Assembly: GCA_003290165.1 (NCBI GenBank)
Contig: QNQO01001161.1
Span: 296,972-360,971 of the forward strand
DNA from: Berberis thunbergii
Lineage: Eukaryota; Streptophyta; Magnoliopsida; Ranunculales; Berberidaceae
Length of the DNA: 64,000 nt
Direction of reading: 5' to 3'
The position numbers and the translations under genes were made by a program. Under the pieces are notes generated by a model. That model ran no database searches and was not told the DNA's origin. It saw only the letters and a program-made list of their open reading frames with translations. Each line of letters begins with the position of its first letter. The stretch's first letter is position 1. Positions 21,740-34,000 of the stretch are shown here, piece after piece.

Positions 21740-24420
21740 GAGCATTTCCAACAGCTGCCAAATGAGGCTCTCTAAATATAATAAAATAATATAAACTAAA
21801 GAGTAAGTTTTTTTTTTTCATTTGCTCTCGAAAAGACTCCCCCAAATCCACTCTTTAAATTTATATTATATTGTATTTTTATTGCCTCATTTTTTAAGTG
21901 TTGAGATTCATGGCCCCTACTAAATAACATCACTATTTCTACGGATGGACATCACCAATCTCATACTTTCTCAAAGACATCACCACCTGCTGAAAGACAT
22001 TATTAATAAAAGTTTAAAAAAAACCTAACCCCCTTCTCATTTCTCCCTTTCTTTTCCATTAACCACCTCTGCCACTTCCACTTCCTCCCTTCACCACCAC
22101 GACCTCGCCACCGCCATCTCTCCTCCTTTTCTTTCCTTCCTCCTCTTCCTTACCTCTTTTTTTTTCTTCTTCTTCTTCACCTCCTCTCATCCCACATCCT
22201 CCCATCTTCTTATTTTTTTCTTTTTCTCCTCCTCTTTTTTTTGGGAAAAGAATGCAATAATAAATAATAATTGATAAATCATAAGAGAGCAAACGTTGCT
22301 GTTGTTGTTCTGAAACCCATGGCCAACACGTGTCTTGTTTAAGACGAGACATCTTGGTTTGTAAATCTCTCTTGGCTATTCAATGCGGTTGATTGAAGAA
22401 TTTCATCCAAAATGGGTTGTCTAAGAAATACAACAGTGAAATATATTCTCACCAAATGGGGGCTACAACACAAATAAATGAAAATCGTATACGTAATTAA
22501 AGACGTGAAAGTTCTTGTCAAAGTTGGACTTCCCATTACATTAATGTGTCGTAGTTTACGTTTAAATATTCGTGTGCTTATTGTTTTGAATAATATGTCT
22601 AAAAAAAGTCTATTATTTAACCTAACTTAACTTCCTCAATATTAATCGGATGGATCTGATATAGGGTCCAAATATAGTGCTTTCAATTTTGAAATGACAT
22701 ATATAGGCCATGTTTGATTGTATTCCACTAGACTCCTATGGAAATGAAAGGATGGGCGAATAATGAGAGACAGGAAAGAAAACAATGATTAGATTTTATC
22801 TGAAATCCAAATCAAATTGGTTTTGGATTGAAAATTTTCGGATTTGGATATGTTAAAATTGAATCAGGATTGCTTATTGGATCGGATTAGAATTATGTTA
22901 AATATGATCTAATAAGAATACAAATTTTGTATTTTTACAATTTGACTTAAAATTTTATAACTTATAGATATTAATATTAGAAATGAAGTTGTTTTCGTCA
23001 TTTTAGCACCAAATTATGGAACAATTATTTATTTGATTTGATTTGATTGTATTTATAGTTTTATAAAATTTGCACACTCGATCATGATTTAGGACCTGAT
23101 TCCGATTTTATTTGGATTGGAGCACAACATAGCGGATTTGGATTTGGATTTGAATTTGAATCTGAATTTATATTATTAATTAAAATTCGGATTGAATCAG
23201 GTTTGGATTCGAATTTAAAACAATCCAATCAATCTGTTAATAGCTCTAGAAATCACTCTCTGCCTCTCCCCTAACAATCCATTCCAATGTTCCATGAGGA
23301 TGTGATAAAACTTGTGGCTCACTAGTTTTATAGCTAGCTCACTTTAAGTTATAAAGCACATCCTTGGTAGAAACTGTACGTCTTCTCTTGAATAATAAGG
23401 TTAGTATACATCATTTACATTACATTCATCTACATGTAACATACTCATGGTAAAATATGTCATCGTTAAGCTGCTCATGTATACTGTTTACATGCAAGTC
23501 AATGAACTTCTGTTAGAATTTAAACAACTCAAGGGCTCTAAAGTTCCTTCATTTCGGTCTGAAACCAACCCACATCTTCATGACTTCACCTTAAGCGCGT
23601 CTCTTAGCATAACAAAGAGCTGTCACAGAAGCAACATTTCTTGATAACCATACTGAAGCCTACTATCAATGCAGTTCGAGGGATCACCTTGTTTACTCAA
23701 ATCTTTGTCAACTAGTAGGTACTGTGGTGTATGATTAATCTCTCTTTCACTTAGTTCCTTGAAATTGATACCAGATTCCATGTAATTAGCACCTGCCATG
23801 GCTAGAGCTTCAATCGACATGTTCGATGTTTGGTTCATTGTCATCTGACATTCTGAAAATTGAAATGGGTTTTATAGCTTGCATGGAAAGGAGGATCACG
23901 AATGAATGCCTTTTTAGAAGAAGAATAGAAAAATTCATATTCATGTTCTTGAATTGGATGGTTTTAATGACCTTGTAATTCTTGGGCAGCCATTAGTATA
24001 GAAAGCCATTTTCTTGGGACATCTCAATGACATCATAGCTTACACTATTGTTTGATAACATGCCTTGCATCAGCATCTACTTGTCATGCAAGAAATCACA
24101 AGAAAAACAGCAAGTTTGAACCAATTATTAGATGCATCGGTAGGCAGAATCACGGCTACAATGATTCGAATACTATTTATTCAATATTAACTGCCTGAAG
24201 CAACCCTGTGATATCTTTTGAAACTAACATTTTGGTCTTCCTCTCAAATGAAAACCAAGAATCATAACGGTCTAAGTTGCAAAAAAACTCGCATACTCCT
24301 CATATAGATACAAGGATATGTAGAGAATTGAATTCTTCAAACAAGGAAGGGAAAGGGATAACAAAAAAGAAGTCGGAGAGGATACGTGGTGAGATTAAGG
24401 ATCGTCATCCAATTACAAAA
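21740..24420. other. AT-rich intergenic DNA between PP2C and RLK
   Basis: Contents: a MITE-like phrase (AGAGCATTTCCAACAG) at about 21740, a pyrimidine-rich block at 22040-22240, and GGATTTGGATTTGAATTTG-type repeats at 23120-23220. No gene is supported. Confidence 0.4.
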
Positions 24421-25056
24421 GGATGCACTGGATTCTTGGTTCCTCCCTGAATCATTCAGTTCTATGCAAACACCCTGCATTGCTAAGAATGGGATTCTTG
24501 GCAACCAAACTTACCATGATTCACATTGAATACCTAGAACTGCAGGCAGATGATCAAGCGAGGATGAAGAGCTTCAGTTTATTCAAACGTCTCTACACTC
24601 CAGAGTAATTTGGCATGTAAAAGATAGAAGTAAAATAACAAACGGGTAAACAGGTTTCTATATCGTCTATGTATCCATGCATGGCAGCATCAGCACGCAT
24701 ATCTATTACTTTTATTACTTGTTACTAATTATGAAGTTCTGTTCAAAATCTGGTGCCATAATGTAACAACTCTATTTACTATCAAACCAATCAGCCTGAT
24801 ATTGTTACTCCCAAATTAAACAGTGTCAAATATTTTCATTACCAAATGGGTGGGTTCCTTCAAATGTCACTTTTAAATTCAAAAAATCAAAAGATGACAC
24901 CGATGTTTTGGTCTATTAAGCATGTTAGCGAGACTAGAGGACTGCCGTCTCTCGATTTTAAATACTTTTCTATAAGGATGTATAATCAAGCTTTACATTT
25001 CATGCCAACAAAAAGAAACAAATAACATATGAACCCCAAGGGAACAAATAGTACCT

Positions 25057-28000
25057 TCATCTTCCACCAGACAACTCAATTGCAGGCTGATTATATATCG
25101 AATCTTCTCCCCAATCGAATCTCCTCTGCAGTCTCTCGTACTCTTCTCTACGGGTAACCTCAACTTGCTGCCACTCTTGCCACCTCTCAGCTAAGCCCTC
25201 TCCTTCAAGCATCCTTACCACTTCCGACATAGTGGGGCGATCCTCAGGCGATGCTTGTGTACAAAGCAATGCAACTTTGATCATCATCTCCACCTCTTGG
25301 CTATTGTAGTTTCTACTTAGATTGCGGTCAACAATAGCGTCTAGTCTTTGCTCCCTCTCCAACTTCTTTACCTAAATGACAAGAAAATGAACCTTCAATC
25401 TGATTGTAATAGAAACAGACAAGAATTGATGGGGTCTCTAACACCCAACGGCAATGGAAATGCATATGGTTACAAAGTAATAAAAGATAATGAGTCTCAT
25501 GATGGTGTGTTGTCTGACTAATTAAACCACATCTACAAGCAATGCAACTCTGATCATATCTACAATCACCGTACCTTATAATTATGTCTCCTTAAATGTT
25601 TTTGATAGATTGTAATGTTACTAGTGGTTTCAAAATTTACAGACAGACACAAAAGTGAAGGCAAAGGTAGGGTCGACAATGGATTAGATCAATACTAGAT
25701 CCATGCTATTGATACTGAGTGATTGAAATATAAAAAAATTTCTCAGTTAATGCTCTATCTAACTGTAATAATCACATATTTAAGTTTGAAATTTCCAACA
25801 ATAACGGCAATGTCTAAAAAAAAAAAATGAAATCAGAATCAGACTAGTTGGCAATACCCTTTTTTAGTTTGTCTTATCCAAGTATTTCCATCTTCCTAAG
25901 GATATATGGTTTAAATATTTCAGCTATCATTGGTCATATATATTGAATATCAATTCTAGTTCAACTCTCATTCTTTCCTTTATTCTAACAGTCATTTTTA
26001 ATAACTTTGGGGTTCTGATTTTCAGAGAAGAACCTAACTGAATCCTAATTTGGAAAATGAAGTTTTTAAGGACACTTTTGCATTAGGTATCACTGCCACC
26101 CAACTGGCCAGTCTCATAATCTTAATTCTTGACCATAACATTCTTATGCAATAGCATAGATATTATTGCTCCAAGACTTAATGCCAACAAAGTGCTGAAT
26201 CCTAACATATATCCAGAAAAGGAAAGAAGTGACTGAGATTAGGTAACTTACATGATCAAGAAGTAAAACATCATCTTCTTCTTCCAACCGTGAAAAGTCG
26301 ATGGCTCGTTGACCTGTCACAAGTTCCAAAAGCATAATCCCATAGCCAAAAACATCAGTCCTCTCAGACGACTTTCCTGTAGATAGGTATTCAGGTGCAA
26401 TATGGCCCATAGTCCCACGAACTTGAGTTGTTACATTAGTCTTTCTCACATCCACCAATTTTGCAAGACCAAAGTCCCCGACAACAGCTTCAAAATCTTC
26501 ATCAAGTAACACATTAGCAGCCTTCACATCACGATGAATTATCTTGGGATTGCAATGTTCGTGAAGATATTCGAGTCCTCGAGCTGTGCCTATTGCCACT
26601 CGTTTTCTGACGGGCCAATCTAAGACTGCCTCACCAGGTTTGACTTCTGCAATTGTGTCAACAAGTACATCTAATATAAACGGAAGTTGCAGTCAACAGA
26701 AAAATTGCATGCATAACACTAAACAAGTAAGTAAGACTCCAAAAATTTTGAAAATAGTTGCAAAAAAAACTGGGTCAATACAGCCTATGGCAAATGCATT
26801 AGGAACTAGGAGGTTGAACAAACTTGAACAATTTTACACATAAAATATGATAAATTAGTAAGCATCTTATGAATGTAAGGCACAACACCATTGATCATTC
26901 TACTTCACTTACAGAATGCTCACATTTCTCTTGTATAAAGTATGCACTCTGCAAACCCAAACAAACAAATCCTATTGTTTTCCCTCTAAATACACGAATG
27001 TAGCATGACCATGATGAAGCAATCAATACTCATATATGTTATCAAGAGACTTCAAATATAAATAAGGCATTTGGGAATGCCAATTGTTTTTGCATTTAAT
27101 AACAGTGATGGTTTCTATACAGATCTTACTCGTGATCACTACTCCTCTAACCCAACCCCCCCCCCCCCCCCCCCCCCCACCCACTCTTTTGTCGTCAGTA
27201 AAATTTTAAAATTCTTCTATTTTTCCAACTAATAATATTTTTTTTTATTTAAGATGCCCCAATCCAAACTACTCAAGTGTGATAGAACACACCTGACTCA
27301 GCAGTTTCAGCATGTCAATTGAAACGGATTAAAACGTTACCAGTCGGATTAGGAATAGAAATTTATAAGCTTACATGCGGAAGTTCATATAGAAGATTAC
27401 AGGAACAAAATAGCAAAGCTCTGACTCTCCTCAAACTGATGGCTATAAGAAGTTGGTAATACCTAATACGAGTTTAGGCTAAACTACCACAGTGCTAAGT
27501 TACAGGTATACATCCATGGCAGTTCATGAGAGAAGGATTCTATCTAAAGCTCAGTTACAGGTCTGTAGGTATAAATCCACAGAGATACTTAGACGCCTAT
27601 CCCAAATCCTTTAAAAGCAAGAGAGCTAATATGTTTGCCATAGAAGTCTATTCAATGCCAAAGCATGTACACAGAAACAATCCAGTCTTAAATGTTTAAC
27701 ACTAGAGTGTTTCACATCCTGTTTCGGAAGACCTCCCAAACCTTATCATAAAAGGTTCAAACAAAAATAAATAGTTAACTTGCTAGAATCATGAAAAACT
27801 TATTGTCCACAACAGAATTGTTCAAATTTTATCAATCATAAGAAATCATAATGTATAACATGGGACTCAAATGGTTTTTTTTTTTCTTTTTTAATTGACT
27901 TAAGAAAGAAACTTTAAATCTTGAAAATCTCAAATCATAGGATTCAAAAAAGCATGGATAAAAATGTTCTACAGTACCCTTTTTTTAACTGTAAAATGAT

Positions 28001-31000
28001 GCTATATGGCTTCTGAACCGAAAAAGAAGAAAGGGGAAAGTAAAATAATAATAATGAAAAAGCATACTGACAAAAAAGTTTGTGAATTTGTATAGGAATT
28101 TAAAGCTTCTTTTTTTTTTGTTATTTTGTAATTTTTATTATTTATGGGTGTGATACTTGTATGAGCCTAAGGAGTTTCAGTGCATTTTTCTAATTTAATA
28201 ATACATATATTCTTAGTATTTAACTATTTATAACAAGTATAATCTTTTTAATTTTATGCTGTAAATCATATGAGTTCAAGTGTTCAAATCCATTTCGAGC
28301 TTTTATATATTGCCTTTACAACTTCAAAATATTGGTCAATAATATAACTTCCTTATTCATCAGTGAAGATTTGCATTAATAGATGTATCAAAGAATTTAC
28401 TACACGAGACTTTTTCACTTACAATAGAGCAATGGTAAGGGTATCAGTAAATTAAGAGACAAATCTTAACGAGATAGGAACCTGGAAAACAAAAAGGAGA
28501 AGAATTTTGTCTTTGATTGAGCATGAAAGAAATAAAGTATCTAATCCTTTTCCAACTATCATATTGTACATTTAATGTTAACATAATTATCTTAATATGC
28601 TACTGTTTATGGCACTATTCCTCTAATAGCAGTATGAAAACTTAGCTTCAGTTCGAAGATATCAGAGGCGACCTTATGTACACAGCCTAAATGAAATAGG
28701 AAATTTTTACAAACATCATCAAAATCTCTAATGTCTAGCCACCTACAGAATTACTTATCAATCAAATGCTATCAATATCTCAGCATGTGATTATGATATC
28801 AAATACAGTATAAGTTGTTTGCTGGAATGAATACTGTCAAACATACATCATAGGACCACTAACACAGGGCAAGAGAATCAAACTGAAGAATGATGCAGAA
28901 TGCAGTATACCCTACTTAACTGCAGCATATAATTGATTGAATAAGTCAGTACCTCTTAAACGGTAGGCAACACTCAGATTCTGCATAAAAGGATACACCA
29001 AAAGTCGTTCTGACGGTGTTGTACAAAATCCAATCAACCTTAATAGGTTCCTGTGAACTGCTACACTTATCATCTCGACTTCACGAAGGAAAGCTTGTTC
29101 TCCACCAGGGCTTTCATAATCGGTCAATCGTTTTACAGCAATTTTTGTATTGTCAGACAGTATTCCTTTATAGACCTTTCCAAAACCTCCCTGTCCAAGA
29201 ACATTTTTCTCATTAAAGCTATCTGTAGCCAGTTGTAGTTCTCGCCACGCAAATCTTTTCAGTTGCCCAAATGCAATCCTACGGTCATCTTCCCCTGAGA
29301 TCAGCACACGAGGAAACTTTTAACCATCATGAAAAGAACTCTACAATTGAAAAGTGAGGAAGATAAAAGGACTTCTTGCAATGCTGTCAAACAGTATTCC
29401 TTTATAAACAAGTTTTGTAAAGAAGTTTGTTTATAGGTGGGTCCCAATTTATGTAATGAACTTCACAATTGCAACGTGGGGAATACAAGGGTGTCTATAG
29501 CAATGTTCTCCAAACAAAAAAAATTAAAACACGCTTTGAAATTTTTTATATGTTGGACCCAATTCAGTGGTCCAAGAAAGGGAAACAGATGTCTTGAAAC
29601 ATGCTATGATCGATTACTTACAACCATGATTATTCAAGCAGAGAATATATGTTGTGTGAACGATCAAGCTATCCCACGATCAGGCACACTTTTGTGTCAA
29701 TTTTGAGGCCTGTTCTTGGGCTTTTCTTAGAGGGTTGTCTAGTGTAAGCCATTGATAGATACAAGTAAACACTTAGGGTTTCTTGGTCAATGTTTTCAAG
29801 GATGAGAGAGAGAGAGCTAGGGTTTTGGGGCTACTTGCTTCACCATCCTTGTGCACACGAATGATTCTCTAGGTTTAGGGTGTCTATGGGCACAAGCAAT
29901 TTTCCTGAGCCACGTAATATTTCAGTGCTTTCTATGTGATTGAATTTGTTAGCACAAAGCTCAAAATGATCTTAAATTCGAATCATGATAAGTTCAGGGT
30001 GCTAAAAAAAGTGCACAACAAAATCAAGATTCGTCCATTGACTAAACTCTTTTAATGAAATGAAACATCAACTTCTCTGATGTCAAAAGTGAAATACAAT
30101 TTCTCCATCCTAATCAAGATCCTGATTCTTGAAACATGCACACATGCTGATGGTAACCGTAAAAAGGTGATATCATGATAGACCTCTTCAGTTCAGCCAG
30201 ATAGTCCATATGCTTCCAACAATTATGTAGATTAATATGTTGCAACTTGGGTTAAACATATAAATGTATACATGAAAATAATTGATCCTGTACCATTTCC
30301 AAGCATCAAACTCAGACTACAAAAAATTGAACTTGAAATCCAAATATAGCATACTTTTGAAGTTCTAAATTTCTTAACAACCAAAGACTGCAATTTTATT
30401 TAGTTACAGCTCTAACATGGTACGTTTGATCTCAAAAGTTCAAAAAACACTAGTTTGATCTCAAAAGTTCAAAAAACACTAGGAGTCGAGATAATCGAGT
30501 TGCACATCCAAGAACATTAACTGCCCCACTAGTGATCTAAAGCATATATCTTACCAGCCACATCTACAAACACTTCACGTTTGTAGCCTCTATTTTTTCC
30601 CTTGCATAGAAGAAAAATGACAGCTCCGACAAGTAAGAGTCCCAACACTCCTCCAATAGTTCCAAGAATAATTCCTAGTTTTCCTTTATCAGAATCACCT
30701 GGAAAAAGAAAAATGTGAGACGCTATCCCTAACAACTAAAATATATAACTCAGTCATTAAAAACCCAGAAATCACCTTCCAATGTATAACCAGTGATATC
30801 TAAAAGATGATATTACAATACCTGTGTCATCTGTATTGGATTCACAAGGATGTGGAAAAGTGTTTCCACAATTTAAACTGTTTCCTGTAAAACTACATCA
30901 AGCAAAGAAATCAAATAAATGCAATGACTTCAGAATAAAAAAGATAAAATGAATGTGCATAGTATTATATATAACTATAAATTGCCATCATGATTCATAC

Positions 31001-34000
31001 TTGTATTGTGGAATTTGGAACAAATGACCAGGTACATCGCCACTGAGATTATTGGAATCCAATCGACTGTCAAAATAATTTCGTACCAAAGTCAATACTT
31101 ACAAAAGATTTCTTATAATGTCAGATGCTAAAATAATGTGATTCTTTGCTGCAGATTCACGAATCATTTATTAAAAAAAAATTCACATTTTCCTCCCATT
31201 TGAACAATGCAAAATATTTGATCGCATACATGTTGATTAGGGTTGGAAGAGTCATTAATGAACTAGGAATATTTCCACTTAGATTGTTCTGGCTCAAAAT
31301 CCTGCAGAAGTAAAAATTAAAGTTACATGAGCACATAAGAAACGTTTCAGATTGAGGTTAAATATTCAATGATATACGCATGGTAGAACAACGTACAAGA
31401 ATTGAAGTTTCTCAAGGTTGCCAAGTGTAGGTGGTATCTCTCCAGTCAAACGATTATCTTCCAAATCCAAGCGCACCAAATTTGTTAAGTTCCCCAACTG
31501 CTCTGGTATCTCACCAGTTATGCGGTTACCTTGCAGAGTACTTCAGATAGAATTCAGCTAATAAATATCAACTGATTAAAGAAAGTTAATCACAATAGAA
31601 TGGAACTAAAGATCAACTGCTCAGATATCCGTGAAAAAATGCAAAACTCAAAAGCCAATAAGAAACAACAACCCAATGCAGTAAGAATGGTTGAGTTGAG
31701 ATGCTAGTAATTTGTAACTTGGAAAAGGGAGGGGGAGGGTGGTGCCACTGGTAATATGTAATGTAGGAGTTTATTTGTAAGGTGTTACCTCCTTGGGCTT
31801 CATTATAATCTTTTGATGCCAATGAAATATTATCCCTAAAGAATGTGATTCTTATAAACTACCAAGGAAGAAGGATTTCGACTCCGAGTTGCATAGAGAA
31901 AGATATGTTGGTTCAGAGACTTCCTTCTCTAGTTTTACCCTGAGAGAATGAAGTTTGTGATGGCCCTAAATGGACATAAAACACCACATAAAGGTCAAAA
32001 GTGTACAAAGTAAAACATAAAATATAAAATTTATTTTTTAAAAATTTTACAAAAAAAATAAAATAAATAATATTATCCCAGCAGTAAAGGATGCACCGAC
32101 TCTCCGGAAAACCTCCATATCATGAGTCAAATACATGCGTACGACACGCGCTGGACACATATTGGACTCGGGGTCAAAATTCGTTGACTGGGTTGGACAC
32201 GGCCTGGACACGGTCCAGACACGGCCAAAGTAGTCAAAATTTGTTGACTTCGAAAATGCAAATAAATCGCCCAATTCTTCTCCCGATTTACAGATCTGAA
32301 GGGTTAACTAAACTCGAACCCTAGCGCTAACAGAGAGAAGGAGGGAAGAAGAAGAAGAGGAAGAGGAAAGGGGAGAAAAAAAAAAGTCGAACCCCTTTCG
32401 AACGATATCGAACCCTTTGATTTGTTTGAGGGGAAGAAAAGGGAAGGAGAAGAGAAGAAGAGGAAACGGGAGAGAAACAGTCGAATCCTTTCGATTGATC
32501 GAACCCCTTTACAGTCGAATCCTTTCGATCGATCGAACCCTTTGATCTGTTTGAGGGGAAGAGAAGGGAAGGAGAAAAGGAGGGAAGATGGAGGAGGAAG
32601 GATCGATCTGCCTGCTGCTGATCTCTCATCTCTGTAAGTAATTTTAGTTTTGCACTTTTGCTTCTTCCATCTTCCTTCTATGTTTTGCTTTGCTTCTTCC
32701 TTCTCCTTCTCCTTCTTCCTTCTTCTCTGTCTCTGTTTTGCTTTGCTTCTTCATTCTCTATTTTGCTTCTTCCTTCTTCCTTCTTCCATTTTTTTTTTGT
32801 GATTTCTGCTCTGTGTTTTTTTTTTTTTTTTTTTTCTGTTTCATTCTGTCAATATCTTGTGATGCCCATGTAAAAGTGACGAAAACCCCATATGTTCACG
32901 AAAATTTACTAATCTATAAACATTAGGATACCCCATTTCAAAATTCAAAAGTTCCATGACCAGAGGAATTAGAAAATGCTAACTCAGGGCTATAGCAATG
33001 TTATCTTCTCCTTGTGTTTGTTGCAATGAGCATGATGCATGGCGAAGTGATGTCAGTCTCATTCATGTTATGAAATTTCTGTGATGTCTGGCCATTGGTG
33101 AAAGCTTGTGTAGATTAATGTTTTTTTTACTTGTAGAGCTCTAGTTAATCCGCCAGTTAATGAAGAAGAAGAGATGTAGCCGCCTCGGTGGTGAGTTTTT
33201 GAAATTAGCAATTTACATTTTACATTATCCAGTTAATAAAATTATATTGCTTATGACTTGAGCTTGACTTTATGATGCATTTGTAATTTTGAATGAATGA
33301 ATTTGAATGTTTTATTGATATGTTTGGATTGTTTAATAGTATTATTTATGATTTATGTTCATATGAGTTAAAAAAATATAAAAAAATTAAGTTTGAAGGT
33401 GTCGCCGAGTCCTATTTTTTTGAAAATCGCCAAGTCGCCGTGTCGTATCCGAGTCCGAGTCCGTGCATCCTTGAGTACGGTACAGTTTGCGTAACTTGCA
33501 ATATAGGGTGTACCGTCTGGTACATATCGGACGCTTTGGGACTTCACTATGTCACATTTGGGTACCGATATCGCACGTATCGCGGTACATACTGCACATA
33601 TGATAACTATGTACATTATCATTTTGTTTCTATTATTTTTGCCCAGTAAGTCATTTGTTGAGCAGTGTCAAATGCGAGTGAGAGCATTATCCTTCAAAAT
33701 CATCTCTGAGTTACTTCAAACTCATCTCCGAGTAACTGCAGTAAAGTTATAAAAGAAACACAATTTTCTACTAATTCAGAAAATGCGGGAAACGGTATAA
33801 CAATGTCATACTGTGAACACTAATTTACTAGGATATCTTAGTTTAATTAATAAAAATAGATAAGAGTAAAAGCAGCTTCAGACAAATTTGATACAACCAA
33901 GAACTAATATAGAACAACAATCTACTACATACTCACAGGGTAGAAAGCCTCCTTAGTTCTCCAATTCTAGGTGATAAAACTCCAGAAAGTCCCATGGATG

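Noticed and set aside
21740..21930. MITE starting AGAGCATTTCCAACAG
   Set aside because: The phrase resembles known MITE ends, but I found no inverted partner or target duplication.
22059..22352. Minus-strand Lys/Glu/Gly-rich frame
   Set aside because: Comes from a pyrimidine-rich tract; biased composition only.
29437..29706. 89-aa plus frame
   Set aside because: Lies in an RLK intron on the opposite strand without any domain.
32658..32926. Leu/Phe/Ser-rich frames
   Set aside because: Translation of a T/C-rich intron-like stretch inside a transposon.
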